Source: Prorocentrum cordatum
Lineage: Eukaryota; Sar; Dinophyceae; Prorocentrales; Prorocentraceae
Direction: 5' to 3'
NCBI GenBank assembly: GCA_963575745.1
Contig: CAUYUJ010005014.1
Span: 271,297 to 335,296, forward strand
Length of the DNA: 64,000 nt
Shown here: piece by piece, positions 1-11,335 of the stretch
Layout: the number at the start of each line of letters is the position of its first letter
How positions within the stretch are numbered: the first letter of the stretch is position 1
The notes under the pieces: model-generated
What the model was told of the DNA's origin: nothing
Databases searched by the model: none
The model's input: the letters and a program-made list of their open reading frames with translations, nothing else
Position numbers and translations under genes: made by a program

Positions 1-114
1 AGGGGTAGACCTCCAGGAGGTCCAGGGCAGGTTCCCCAAGACGCCTCCCCTGGACTTCCTGGGGGGGTCGTTTCGTCTCCAGGCCCCCCAAGGGGGGCTG
101 GAAGCAGACAAGCA

Positions 115-235
115 CGGAGGATCGCGCCACATCGCCGATGCATCGCCGATGTGGCTCGATTTGGAGCCCGATGTTTTCCACGCCGACGTCGCCGATGCAT
201 CGGCGATGCGGCGCGATCCGCCGACCCAGTCTAAT
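115..235. repeat. Truncated copy of the GATCGCGC inverted-repeat element
   Basis: The stretch reads GGAGGATCGCGC at the left and GCGCGATCCGCCGACC at the right, with several CATCGCCGATGC motifs between. Fuller copies lie at 26302-26511 and 30041-30252. Here the outer AGGCCTCC ends are missing, so the copy looks truncated. The 114 bases before it show nothing I can assign. Confidence 0.6.
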
Positions 236-274
236 CACTCGGACCTTATTTCTGGAGTCTGTTCTTTTATTTTC

Positions 275-615
275 CGGAATAACGGCCGTCGTCGGCCCTG
301 CCCCTCCCCCCCCCAGATGGCGTCACGTTCCGCGCCGGCGGCGTCCAGGAATGCTTAGGGATGACCGAGGCCAAATAGGAGCACAGCCGTGTGCAACGCA
401 GCGCCTGTGTACACCACAGTGCTTGCATGCACCATAGCGCCTCTGTACACCACAGCGAGTGTGCACACCGCAGCAACCATATTTAATACAGCGCCTGTGT
501 GCACCGCAGTGCTTCCGTGCACCGCAGCGCCTGTGCACACTACAGCGCTTGTGTACCACAGCCTCCGCATGCAACGCAGCGCTTCTATACACCAGCGCCT
601 GCGTGCACAGGATAG
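275..615 (+). repeat. Composite element with an 18-bp minisatellite (copy 1)
   Basis: A leader containing GGCGTCACGTTCCGCGCC and a GC-rich block is followed from about 401 by roughly 12 units of 18 bp (GCGCCTGTGTACACCACA and variants). The same leader plus array occurs in opposite orientation at 5655-6105, so leader and array travel together as one dispersed element. Cys- and His-rich open frames across it are translated repeat. Confidence 0.75.
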
Positions 616-694
616 GTAGAAGGAGCATGTAGGTGAGGATCTGCTGCGGACAGCTGAACACCACACCAGGGAAGTGCTGATAATAGAATGCGAT

Positions 695-985
695 GTTTTT
701 CCCTCTCTGCTCCTCCTCCTCATCCTCCTCCTCCTCCTCCTCCTCCTCCTCCTCCTCCTCCTCCTCCTCCTCCTCCTCCTCCTCTTCCTCCCCCTCATCC
801 TCCAGCTCTTCCTGCTCGTCCGCTTCCTCCTCCTCCTCCGCCCTGCGCCGCTAACCTTTAGACACGCGCCCCTCTGCGTGTCGTTCGCTCCTCCTCCTCC
901 TCCGCCCCCTCTTCCTCCTCCTCCTCCTCCTCCTCCTCCTCCTTTTCCTCCTCCTCTTCCTCCTCCCTCACCCTTCCCCCCCGTC
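695..985. repeat. (CCT)n microsatellite, two blocks
   Basis: Near-perfect CCT/CTC trinucleotide tract at about 709-795 and a second, interrupted block at about 890-965. The poly-Leu, poly-Pro and poly-Arg frames crossing it are artefacts of the repeat. The following 985-1250 has no recognisable feature. Confidence 0.9.
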
Positions 986-1251
986 GGGCGGGTCGGCGTT
1001 ACAGCGCACGTGCGCATCTCACAGTGCACGGCAGAATGGTCCATTGAATCAGTCCACTTGGTTCTCGGACGGCACTTCTGCGGGAGCCTTCTGGGACGCA
1101 GATGGGAGGAGTCAGGATGATGCGGGAAGACGCGGGAGGACTCGTAGATTCCAGCAGCGCTCCTTTTTCCATACAGATTCCCTTGCAAGTCTTGTATAAA
1201 ACAATTGTTTCCTGTGGAATCCACAGGCGCTCCAGCTTGTCATAAGAATTC

Positions 1252-1252
<1 letters not shown>

Positions 1253-1297
<45 letters not shown>

Positions 1298-1352
1298 GCG
1301 TGTATGTACATACATACATACATACATGCATGCATACATACATACATACATA
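1253..1352. repeat. (TA)n followed by (CATA)n
   Basis: About 20 TA dinucleotides, then CATACATACATG-type tetranucleotide repeats. Confidence 0.9.
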
Positions 1353-1394
1353 CCACAAATATATGTACAACAATGGTGCTCTGGTGGCATGCTT

Positions 1395-1545
1395 TTTGAA
1401 GTGAGGCCTGGAGAGGGTTTGGAAGATTGAAAAGATGGAAAGGTTATGAAAACGTATTGGAAGATTGAAAGAATGAAAGATTGAACGAATGTTTCATTTG
1501 AGAATGAAAGGTTTGAAATATTGAAAGGCTGGAAGACGTTTGGGG
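1395..1545. repeat. Degenerate GAAAGATTGAA repeat
   Basis: Imperfect repetition of TTGAAAGATTGAA-like words. It resembles the more ordered array at 5280-5640 and is probably the same repeat class. Confidence 0.55.
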
Positions 1546-1750
1546 GGGCAGGAGCATGGTGAGAGCCGTCGAGTAATGTGAGGAGGTCGAGCTGACGGGA
1601 GTAGCGAGGAGAGGCCGTTGCGCAGAGGGAGAAAGAGAGAGAGAGAGAGAGCGAAACCAAAAACAGAGAGCACCAGGGTTTGGGGCCGATTTCGGCGAAG
1701 GTTTTGTTCTGGGCCGTCGAACCAGTGCGAGTCACCCAAGTGGATGCCGC

Positions 1751-3711
1751 GTGTTGGCAGCAGTTGTGTGGTCATGGCACGGTGGCGGGATGGGTCTTTT
1801 CCTATGCCTCCTTGAGGTTGCGGCAGCCGCGAGCGCGGCGGGCGTCGCCATCGCGCCAGATGGCTCGAATATGATGGAGCACTTCTCAACGGCAAATACC
1901 ATGTTGCACGTGGTTCCGATCATGGAGAGGTTTCACACCGTTGCGGAGATTCAGCAGACGATGAGGGACTTCTTCGGGTACCTCTTCAGCGACGCGGCCC
2001 TGGAGCTGACGCTGGAGGGAATAGAAAGCAGTCCGTGGCACCAGAAGACGGAATTGCTTTATCCACGGCACTTGGGCCATGCGCTCGAATTCGTAATCAG
2101 GCTCTTCGGGGTAAGCGCGACCTACGCCGCGGCTCATTTCGAAAACGACATGATGTATTTCCTCCCGTCGACCCTCCGCGTGTGCGATGGTGCGATTAAG
2201 TACCAGATGCGCGGGGGCACGATCTCACTGGCTATTTCTGGTCTCGCAAAGAGCCCGCTGCTGGAGCACGAGAGCGCGGTGGTCAAGTCGACGAAGGTGA
2301 AGCAGTTCATGCAGGAGTCTGGACCGGAGAGTTCGAAGAAGATGGCGGCGGCACCATGGTACACTACCACAGGAAGGGACCTGGAGGGCATCATTGACGA
2401 GGCGTCGCAGACGGTGAATCCCTGTGGTCAAAGAGGAGGAGTATACGAGGAGCTCGACTGCCGCATGGCCAAGAACGGAGAAGTGGAGAAGTCGAAAATG
2501 AACGCGCAGGAGCTTCTCCGCGTGGTTGACCCAGCTCTAGACACGGGGAAGAAGTGCAAGCGGGCCAAGAAGTGCGTGGATAATTCAAGTTCGCGGTGTC
2601 CGCTGGTTGCCAGCCGAGTCGGCTGCATCTGTACTTGCCGCAGACATCGTTTGGTGAGTCCTCGCGCCTGGATTTAATTTCTTCGTCGGAGAAGTACACG
2701 TTGAAGCTGCCGCGCCCGGTGGAGACGCTTCCCCGGGAGTGGGCCACGGGGTTTCTCCAAGACGCGCACGTGCCTTTGATCCACGGCGCGCGCGCGCAGC
2801 CTGGGAGGCGCACGAATCGCCGTCGACGAAAAGACGAAGAAAATGTGACTGCTGACGGAGCGAGAGGCCAAGGAAATCGCGGCAGCGTATAAGGCTCGCT
2901 TCGGTGAGAGGGCAATGCAGGATCCCATGTACTCGCTCGCGCGGGGCAAGTTGGACGGGCGCGCTGATTTGGAGCTCGCGAAAACCTTTTGCGCGGAGCA
3001 CGCCACGAGTTTCGCGCGCGACCAGGGGCACAAGTTTGCGATTGAGACGACGGACTTGCAGGGGCGACTGGGACTGCGGAAGATATGCAGCACGTCCTGC
3101 ACCGTCGCGCCGCTGTGAACACGTTCATGAAGAACCTGTTCCAGGACACGAAGACGTGGAACCGCCTTCGCGGCGATCACGTTCGCCCGCAGATGCCCCC
3201 AGCTCCAGCGGAGGCAACGGCCGCCGCGGCGCCGCCGAGCGCCGCCGAAGAGACGGGGGCACTGGAGGCCATGGCGAAACTGCGCGCAGCCCGCGATGCG
3301 CAGCAGGAAACCCCAGAAGCACTGCAAGCCGCCTTGTCCAGCAGGAATTTCACTCAGTACCGTCCCGGCACCATGCTGGCCGCGCTTCTGAGCGAGATGT
3401 CGACCAAGTATGGCACGGTCGAGAGCTCGGAGCAGGTCTGGCGCCTGGCGGGCGGAGAGGGCGAGGCGCGGTGGACTTCCACAGACAGGCAGCCACGCAC
3501 GATGCACAACAGGAGGAGCAATGTCGACGCTGACCCGGGCGGGCGTGGAAGGGCCAGAGGCAGGTTTTCGCTGCCGTCGGTGCGCTTCATGCCGCCGGAG
3601 TCGCAGCGGGACCGCGAGTTCGCGGAAGCGGCGTCGCGCCCGGGCGCAGCGGCCGGCGGAGGCGACGCCGCAGCCGCGGACGCGGCGATGGATGCGGAGC
3701 AGATTCGATAG
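1751..3711 (+). pseudogene. Frameshifted coding relic, protein not recognised
   Basis: I do not recognise this protein. Coding-like sequence (GC-rich third positions, GAG/CTG/AAG-rich codons) continues for about 1.9 kb but moves between frames. It runs in the frame of 1751-2677 (includes IMERFHTVAEIQQTMRDFF), then about 2600-2840 (SSSEKYTLKLPRPVETLP), then about 2850-3117 (LARGKLDGRADLELAKTF), then 3100-3711 (NTFMKNLFQDTKTWNRL, ending in an Ala- and Arg-rich tail). No intron-like gaps separate the pieces, which suggests an intronless copy that has decayed, or indel errors in the assembly. The N-terminal open frame has a Leu/Ala-rich start that might be a signal or membrane segment, but its true start is unknown. 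It could be a retroposed cellular gene or the first ORF of a retroelement. Confidence 0.45.
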
Positions 3712-3859
3712 CTGCGCGAAGGAGGTGCGCGTTCCCCTGGCGAGGTTTGCGAATGTCTTACCCGTGCGAGCGATTATGAACCGCGGCGGTGCCAGGGCCA
3801 TGCAAGGATTCCTGGACCCTCTTCCGAAACAGAGTCGGACGTCGATGCGAGGCGAAGGT

Positions 3860-4740
3860 GGCACGGGGCGCAAATCCTGTGGGCGAGGGTCGCGATGTTG
3901 CCGATCTGCGCGAAGCGCGCCAGCGATTGGGGAAAATGTCGGATATCCCTCGGGCGCTCGGACTTTGACGTCTCCGATTTGCGCGAGGCGTGCATCGGAG
4001 CTTTGAATCTGTAAGAAGTTCCTTGGGACTGTAGACCCAGACTCGCCGACCTACGCGTTGGGCGCCTTTGAGTGGCGCCATGGCCATGGAGTTTTGAGGA
4101 GCGCGGCAAATCCTTTGATCGCGCGGGCCTTCACCTAACCGATTTGCGTGAGAGAGCGGCACTTGGTTATCGCAGCTCTTGCAACACCTATGGACGTTCG
4201 GGCCCTGATCTTGCCGATACGAGTGGGAAGTGCCACAGATGTTAGAAAATGTAACAAATCGCTCGGGGTGGTGGGGCCCGACCCTGATGATTTGCGTTAG
4301 GGGTGCCATTGAAATGTCAACCATGTGGCACCTCCCCTGGGTTTGTGGACCCTGACATCGCCGATCTGCCACTTAAGTTTTCAACGCGTTGCAAATCCGA
4401 TGGGTTTGCGGACGCTTGTGCGCTGATACGCACGAGGGGCGCCACCGATGTGAAAATGGAGACACATCCCTTGAGTCTCGGGGCCCCGACCCAGATGAAT
4501 TGCATGAGGGGCGCCACCGAGTTTGCACCCATGCGGCAGAACCTTTGGGTTTGTTGACAGTGATCTCGCCGATCTGCGTGAGTCTGCGATCGAAGTTTGA
4601 AAACTATTGCAAAACCCATCGGTCTGTGGACTCTGATGCTGCCGATTTGCGCAAGGTGTGCCACTGAATTTTCGAAGATGTAGTAAATCCCTAGTCTGTT
4701 ACATTCTGACCCTGCCGATGTTCGCGAGGAGTGCCACCGC
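3860..4740 (+). repeat. Degenerate tandem array, about 73-bp unit, 12 units
   Basis: Each unit carries a CGCCGATTTGCGTGAG-like word followed by GTGCCAC, GTTTGAAAA and GGGTTTGTGGACCCTGAC. The GCCGAT word recurs near 3899, 3972, 4033, 4138, 4213, 4284, 4358, 4422, 4493, 4567, 4640 and 4714, mostly 71-75 bp apart. Open frames here are not conserved between units. Confidence 0.75.
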
Positions 4741-5250
4741 TTGTCTCCATTAAAAAGTTTGGAAGATTATTGAATCGCTTCGCTCATTCCGCCGGCCCGT
4801 GATATGGCATCGCTGGTTTTTGTTTGTGCGTTCGTTGCCCATGTTGCGCTCTTGGGGGCGGGTGTCGTTCGGACGCGTTGCGCGGGGAGTTTTGATGGTG
4901 AAGCAGTTCCCTGGGGGTCGTCTCTCGATGGGGCGAAATAGAGTCGTCGTCAAGATGCTTCTTTGGAGGGCCTCTTGGGGTCTGTTGAGAGGCCGTTCGG
5001 GGGCGCCTGGGAGACATGTTTGAAGCCTTCTGGGGCTTCTTTTGGGCCTCCTGGGAGTCTCCTGGGGCCTCTTGGCGACATCTTGGGGCCTCTTGGAGGC
5101 CTCTTGGGGCCTCTTTGGGACCTCCTGGGCGCCTTCTGGGACGGAGGGCTCCATGTCTGAGTTCTCGGTATCCCTCCTGAGCCGCTCTTGGGCCCGTCTT
5201 GGGGCCTCCACCGCTTGTCTCCATTAAAAAGTTTGGAAGATTATTAAATT
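4734..5250. repeat. CTTGGGGCCTC minisatellite block between 37-bp direct repeats
   Basis: CCACCGCTTGTCTCCATT and the following AAAAAGTTTGGAAGATTATT occur at about 4735-4775 and again at about 5210-5248. Between them are about 200 bp of unique sequence and then degenerate CTTGGGGCCTCTTGG repeats (about 4965-5130). The direct repeats may be a long target duplication or the remains of a tandem duplication. Confidence 0.65.
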
Positions 5251-5279
5251 CTCAGATCTTTCACATTGGGCGTCCCAGA

Positions 5280-5640
5280 TTTAAAAAATGAATGATTGAA
5301 AGGTTTGTTGAAACGAGGTTCATTAGTTGAAAGGTTGAAAGATTGAGAGATCTTTCAAACAGAGCTTCCCGGATTGGAAAGTTGAACGATTGAAATATGT
5401 TTCACCTTTCAAACCAGGCGCCCCGGATTGAAATATTGAAACGTTGAAAAATTCTCCAGACCGGGATTCCCGGAGTGAAGGGTTGAAAAATTGAAAGATT
5501 TTTCAAACCCGGTGTCCCAGATTGAAGGATTGAAAGAATGAAAGATCTTTCAATCTTTCCACATTTCCACCCGGGGCCCCCGGCCCCCGGCGTGAAAGAT
5601 CTTTCAATCTCTCATTCTTTCAAATCTTTCAAACCGTTTA
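5280..5640. repeat. TTGAAAG satellite, about 50-bp unit
   Basis: Units contain CCCCGGATTGAAA followed by GTTGAAAGATTTTTCAAAC. The CCCGGATTG-like word recurs near 5366, 5420, 5468 and 5513. AT-rich compared with its surroundings. Confidence 0.7.
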
Positions 5641-5654
5641 ATTCCGAGCAGGCC

Positions 5655-6105
5655 CCTGTTCGAAATTCCTGGCCTGTTGCACCACACGGTTGCTGCGCTG
5701 CACACTGGCGCCGCGGTTTACACGGGCGGCGTGGTGCACGCCCCCACTGCGGTGTAAACTGGTGCTGCGTTGCACACGGCTGACGCGGTGTACGCAGGCG
5801 CTGCGGCGCTGCTGCGTACGCAAGCGCCGTGGTGCACGCAGACACTGTGGCACACACTAGCGCTGCGTTGCACGCGGCGTCTGCGGTGCACATACGCGGC
5901 GCGACGTACACAGGTGCTGTGGTGCACGCAGGCACTGTGATTTACACGGGCGCTGTGGTGCAGATCGCCACCTGCATGCTGCTGACACTCGTCGCTGGCC
6001 AGTCCCAGGCATTCCCAGACGCCGCTGGCGCGAAACGTGACGTCATCGGCTTCCTACCCCCCCCCCCCCCCCCACGGATGACGGCTGTCATCGGCCCGGA
6101 ACAAA
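5655..6105 (-). repeat. Composite element with an 18-bp minisatellite (copy 2, inverted)
   Basis: Reverse-complement counterpart of 275-615: the minisatellite lies at about 5690-5965 and the leader (GGCGCGAAACGTGACGTCAT on the + strand) at about 6025-6050, ending in a run of C and a GATGACGGCTGTCAT palindrome. This array is longer than copy 1. Confidence 0.75.
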
Positions 6106-6227
6106 AAAAAAGGCCCCTGGCTCAGGGCATAGTTGGATCACGTTACGTGGCCCACTGCGCCACCAAGTAATTATAGCGCCGTCTAGGTTACATGTTCATC
6201 CGGTGATGTTGCCCGCGCTTCGTCGCG

Positions 6228-6933
6228 TTGGGATCTGAAGCCTTACACACAAAGAAAGTGTTGTTGTTCAGCTGGACGTTTTGCCAACCCATCACTGACA
6301 GGTCTCGTCGCAATCATCGGAGCAAGGCGAGCGGCAGGAACTTCGCACCGTTCGACGAGCGCATATCAGAGCTGCAGAATGTTGAAGGTCACGTATCTTC
6401 CAACAAACGCGCCCCTTCCGAAATCAAACGCATGGCTCGCGCAAAGCGGCGGAGGCAGATACAATACAGAAAGTATTGGCAGGCATGGCGGTCAAAGACA
6501 CAATAGTCACAACACCATGATTGCTGCTTCTGTAGGTGCAAGGGCCTCGAGCATTTCAAGGAGATCCAGCTGAACACGATCGAGCCAACTTATGTCACAC
6601 ACGTTTCTGTGATGACGTTGCTTGGCCAGTTGCAACGGCACTCATTCAAAGGTTCGGAGCACGTTTGGCAACCTGCTATCAGGAAGGATTTCCCCAACGG
6701 TTGTGGCATTCACCCCTCTGCTGAACACAGCGGCAAAAGTTGTAGACCTAGCAATAGTGGAAGTACCCCTGGCAGACATGCACGACCATGGCATCAGAGC
6801 CAACAGGGCCCACGTCCGCATTAAGTTAGAAGCGCGTCGAATACGGAGGATGCCCAAGCAGTTTGCAACACATCGCATGCAATTTCACAGTTTCCCCTCA
6901 AAGCTGACCCTGGCCACTACACACTTGCAATGA
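6228..6933 (+). pseudogene. Possible 5' part of the LINE below (endonuclease/linker remnant)
   Basis: Protein-like stretches occur in changing frames: FDERISELQNVEG and KRMARAKRRRQIQYRKYW (frame of 6228), then VVDLAIVEVPLADMHDHGI followed by HVRIKLEARRIRR (frame of 6622). The second recalls the end of the endonuclease domain of APE-type LINEs, where a Ser-Asp-His normally stands before the last strand; that motif is not intact here. Its position, 700-1300 bp upstream of the reverse transcriptase on the same strand, fits. About 6940-7560 between the two has no clear coding signal. Confidence 0.3.
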
Positions 6934-7560
6934 GTTCAAATCGGGCCTCCTAGCTGATGAACACAAATCCTTACCATGCGCATGGTCTCATTGCATTCGT
7001 TGAGACAAACATGGCCTGTCACGGAGACGCCCCTGTTGACCCGCACTTCCCGAAGGAGAAGGCTGCCGCGTTGAATGTCAGGCGTGGATGAGGTTTGGAG
7101 CAACACAAATGTCGGATGGGTCTCTCCTCCTTCCCCCTCCTCCACTCCAGTGCTCGCCTCTATCCCCAGAGCCCGCCTGTCCTCTATCCCCCATCATTTG
7201 ATTGACATCTGTGCGAGGTGCCATTGGCCATGGCGCCAGCGGGGGCTCATTCACACTGTGCGAGGTTTTGCCGCCAGCTTGAACTTCAACTGCAGGGCTC
7301 CGCTGCAATGCCAGAAAGATGAATTGTGTTTCAAGGTCAGTCAGCCAGAAGCGCCCTTGCTTTGAAGATTTATCATATTCCTGGGCGCCAGGGGTACTGG
7401 CCCAAGGGCTGGCACACCATCTCTAATTTGCCCCTCCCCCCCCCCCCTCGCGCCAGAAATCTTGAGTCTCTCCGGGGCCTGCCCCCGGCGTTCCCAGAGG
7501 GCTCCAAGAGTCTGCAACAGAGTCCAAGGGCCCGCCAACATGTCCGCAGGGAGCTGATCA

Positions 7561-9285
7561 GTGCAATGCACACATGTAGCGGGGAGCAACGATGACTGCT
7601 TTTGCACAGTGTTTTGCATACGCAGCATGTTAAACTGCAGCGCCTCTTCTAGTATGTTTGGGAGCGCAAGTTGCAAGGAGCTCTCGCGCTCAGGCAGCAC
7701 AGGTGGCCCCGCTCTTCCTTCCCCTCAGGCAGCTCAGTATGCCTGCAAGGCGGAGTCATCAGCATGTCAAGCAGTGTGTAGTTGGCTGAAGGCGTGTATC
7801 ACCGCTCAGGCGGGCATGGAGCGTGACCTCAGCAAGTGCTACGACCAGGTGCCCCACGAAGTGGGGATTGCGTCGCTCCATGCCGCGGGGGCGCCATCGG
7901 ACTTGGTGGCGGTGTCTTTTGCAGCGTGGACAGGGCCATGAAGATGCCAGGCGGCCGGTGCTCTTGCCCAAGAGGCGGCGTGGCCATCGCGAGGGTTGGC
8001 GCAGGGGGATTCCTGCGCGCCCACGGTGCTCTCCTCCGCGCTGGCCCCCTGGGAGGTCGAGGGAGAGCAGTTCCTGTTCATGGATGACCGCTCGTTGGCG
8101 CGCGAGACGGACCAGCAGTTGATCAACGACATCGACACGACCGATCGCTTCGACTTAGAGACGGGGGCCGTGGAGAACAAAGGTAAGCGTCAGGAATGGC
8201 ATCGTGGCGAGTTTCGCCGCATCGAGCACATCGGGGTCGAGGCGGCGCCAGATGATCCCACGGCCCCCGTCACCCCAGCGGGAGGTTGGAAGAAGGTGTA
8301 TGCAGCCATCGCCGCCTTGCGACAGCTGCCTGGAAGCTCACAGACGCGGTTGCGAGCTGCTGGTGCGCATGTCGTGCCGAGGTGGCTGTGGTGTTGCCCT
8401 GTGTTTACGCTCCCGCCTGCGGATGTGGCGGCGAAGCTTATGAGCTCAATATTACGGACGAGATGTCTCTGATGGTGTCGTGGCCGCTTCTGGGCCCTGC
8501 ATATTCAGTACCATCCAGTGTTTCTAATGTTTTGACGGCGGTGCGCCGTCTTACTGACTGGGAGATTGACTACAACCCCTTGGTCGAGTACAACCTGCAG
8601 AGCTTCTTTGAGGCTTTGGGATTGGACTTCGTGCAGTACGATACCGAGAGGGGGGTCCGATTCCAGCTGCCAGAGGATGAGGAAGACCCTAGAATGAAGC
8701 GTATTTTCCAGAATCGCCGTGGGTTTGGGAGTTCTGAAAGGTGACCGAGCTTTTCATGTTCTTCGTGCTGCATGTCGCTTGAAGGCCATGACGAAGGCGA
8801 CCCCCGCACGACGAGATTACCCTGGAATGGAAGATGTTGGTGTCGAGGCCCTCTCGGGCAAAGCCTGGAAGAAGTTTCGCGACGCCCTCGCCCCAAGCGA
8901 GTGGCAAAAGTTGATGATCTACATGTGTGGAGCGGCCAGCTCCCACACGCGCGGAGTTGACCGCGACTTTGATTGTGACCCATACTGTCCGTGCTGTGGA
9001 GAAGCGTTTTGGCCATCGGTACGTCACTGTGTGACGGAGTGCGCCGCCTTCGCGGATTTCAGAGAGCAGCTGACCGACTTCTACGGTGTGCCTGCGAGCT
9101 GGTGGACTTCACAGCCGAAAGTTACCACGAGTTCGGGATGGATCACGTACGCAGCACACCGTGTGGCGGAGCGCAGGTCAGAGTTGATGGTGATGGAAGT
9201 CCGACTGGGGATGTACTGCGTTTCGACAGCCAAAGGTATGCGACGAGCGAATAGACCGTATGCGAGGGGCAGACTTTCACCGTGA
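7561..9285 (+). pseudogene. LINE-type non-LTR retrotransposon ORF: reverse transcriptase and zinc knuckle
   Basis: Would copy the element's RNA into DNA at a nicked genomic target. Reverse transcriptase motifs appear in order: DLSKCYDQVPHE (7832-7867, the first catalytic Asp motif), QGDSCAP (about 8001-8021, the QG motif), then FLFMDDRSL (about 8072-8098, the FxDD active-site box). A conserved-looking tail KGKRQEWHRGEFRRIEHIGV follows. In one frame from 7561 to 8470 the only break is a TGA at 7939-7941, one C-to-T step from an Arg codon. After 8470 the sequence shifts frame to 8715, then shifts back to a C-terminal part (8719-9285) carrying CPCCG and RHCVTEC, a zinc-knuckle pattern typical of LINE C termini. 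Frameshifts and the stop mark it as a dead copy. I am confident of the reverse transcriptase, less so of the exact clade. Confidence 0.8.
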
Positions 9286-9289
9286 GGTT

Positions 9290-10660
9290 TCATTATTGCA
9301 AGAGAGTTGTGCCATGAATGCAAATGTCGAACTGATCTTGGGTGATCTTGATATTGTGTGTACTAGCAATTCTTTTCTGTACTTGAATTTCCACATCCTG
9401 ATCTACGTGATCTACTGATGTATTGGGAAGTTGCAGCTACGATCATCTTGGTTATGATGATGTATATCCAGGTTCCAACTCATGATTGGTTGTTCCTGAA
9501 GTACACAAAACCCCCTGTGAGCCACCAGACAGCATGTAGATGCTGCTGGCGCGCTTGATCATTGCACTCGGTTTCCACCAAGCGCCGCGTCTCAATAGCG
9601 CCTTGCGTTCTGCAGGGAGTGCGAGCTGCCGGGAGCTGCTGGACAGAGGTAGCTGGCTCTGTCTCTTCAGGCTGCGCATAGGACAGTTGAGGGACACAAG
9701 ATCGTGATTATTGAAGTGTTCTGCGATCGCTTCTGTTACACTCGCGGACGACATGCGTGCACCGCACCACGTTGGCGCCTCTCGAGGCGTCGTCGATCCT
9801 CGGCCCAGGAATGGCGTGGTGCATAGTTTCTCGGCCCTCTTAGAGCCGAAGTACTGTGCACCGTACCGCGTGGGAGCGGGGCCCAAAGGGAGTCCGGCCA
9901 TGGTGCGGCGCACGGGTGGCGCTCTCGTATTGCATACAATTGGTTTCGCAATCGAAGCCAAAGATTCGGACCCCCTTCGGGAGGCCTCTGCCGTCGCCAC
10001 GGCTGGAGGCGCTCCGAGATCGGGGTCGGAACGCTCGCCCGCGGGGCTCCCTGAGAACAGCCAGCGGCGAACAGACAAAAGTTAGGGGATTGTCGATCCT
10101 TCTTGGGGCCCACATCGTGAAACAAGACCAGCAATCAGCTCAAGACTGATCGATCATCATTGCCCGCGTGTCACTGAGCATGTCATACCCCAAAAACCTT
10201 GGATGCCCGCCCCTTCTTCGCTCGTCAAAGAAGTTGCCCCCTCTGGGGTGCATATCTTTTCTTGCGACAGCTCCCGGGTACCACAGGCGGGTCGGGCGGG
10301 TGGACTTTTCCCCATCCCGTCGCCCTCCTCGCCCCTCCCCCCCCCTCTCGCCCCTTCCACAGCTCTACAAGATGAAAACGATTCTCAACTCGCCCCAGGT
10401 CCTGTCCGAGCAGGGCCGACGTTCCCCGCATGTCTTCGTGTAGCAGGAATTCAAATGGTGGTTCTAGATTTGGTTGTTTCCAGCGAAGTGTTTCCAGTCT
10501 TTCAAAATGGTGTTCCCGCTGCTGCGATGGCCTCATTGTAGGGTCGGCGCTTCGCCCCCGTCGTTCAGAGTGGCGCTCTCGCCCCAGCGGGGTCGGAATT
10601 TTGGGTCCGAGTCCTTTTTCGTCGTTGTCGCCCCGCTCCGTTCCCCTCCTCCACCTTTTC
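9290..10660. other. No recognisable gene or repeat
   Basis: I see no protein-like frame with coding codon use and no matching copy elsewhere in the window. The first 140 bases, AT-richer, could be the 3' untranslated region of the LINE. A short C-rich block lies at about 10320-10360. Confidence 0.5.
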
Positions 10661-10669
10661 CTTGTCTTC

Positions 10670-11065
10670 CCTCTCCTCCTGCTGCTGCTGCTGCCGCTGC
10701 TGCTGCTGCTGTTCCTCCTCGCCTTCCTTCGTCCTCTTCTGATTGCACATAGCGGGATCCACATGAAACATCAGCACATTGAATCGGATGGGTGGAAGTG
10801 GAAAAATGTGAGGCTCTAGACGCTTTTCGTAACCCCACCTGCCAATCCAGAAACGATGCCCAGGCGAGTTGCCCTTATCAGGGATATGGAGGAGTACGTA
10901 TTGGAACAAAAGGCTGGGTAAGACGTCATACCCCAAGAGGGGGAGGATGGAGGATGAATTGGAGGAGGAGGAGGAGGAGGAGGGAAGAGGAAGGATGAGG
11001 AACAGGCGGATAAGGAATAGGAGGAGGGGGATGAGGAGGAGGAGGAGGAGGAGGAGGGCGAGCAG
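10670..11065. repeat. (CTG)n/(CCT)n then (GGA)n microsatellites
   Basis: CTG/CCT trinucleotides at about 10672-10735, and GGA/GAG-rich purine tracts at about 10958-11065. The interval between them is unassigned. Confidence 0.85.
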
Positions 11066-11084
11066 AAAGGCCAGAGGCATCTTG

Positions 11085-11335
11085 GATGCCTCTCGGAGTC
11101 CTGGTGGATTTTTCCGAAAGCTTCTTGGAGGGCTCTTGGGGCGTCTTGGGGTCTCTTGGCAGTGCCGGGGGCTTATTGGGGCGTCCTGGGTACCTATGGA
11201 GGACCTTGGGGCCTCTTCGAAGTCTCTTGGGAGCCTCTTGGGGGCATCTTAGGGGCCTCTTGGGGCCTCCTGGGCACCTCTTGGGGCCGTCTTGGGGCAC
11301 CCTTAGGATCCTCGGAGGCCATCTGGGAGGAGATC
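11085..11335 (+). repeat. CTTGGGGCCTC degenerate minisatellite
   Basis: Repeated CTTGGGGCCTCTTGGG-like words. The same class occurs at 4965-5130, 35560-36010, 41330-41930 and 61795-62060 in this orientation, and inverted at 38640-39150. Confidence 0.7.

Noticed and set aside
674-1120. Leucine-rich and proline-rich open frame
   Set aside because: Entirely a translation of (CCT)n. The same applies to the frames at 15035, 34077, 40354 and 44683.
3860-4740. CRISPR array
   Set aside because: Repeats and 'spacers' are both degenerate copies of one 73-bp unit; no conserved direct repeat, no cas genes, eukaryotic context.
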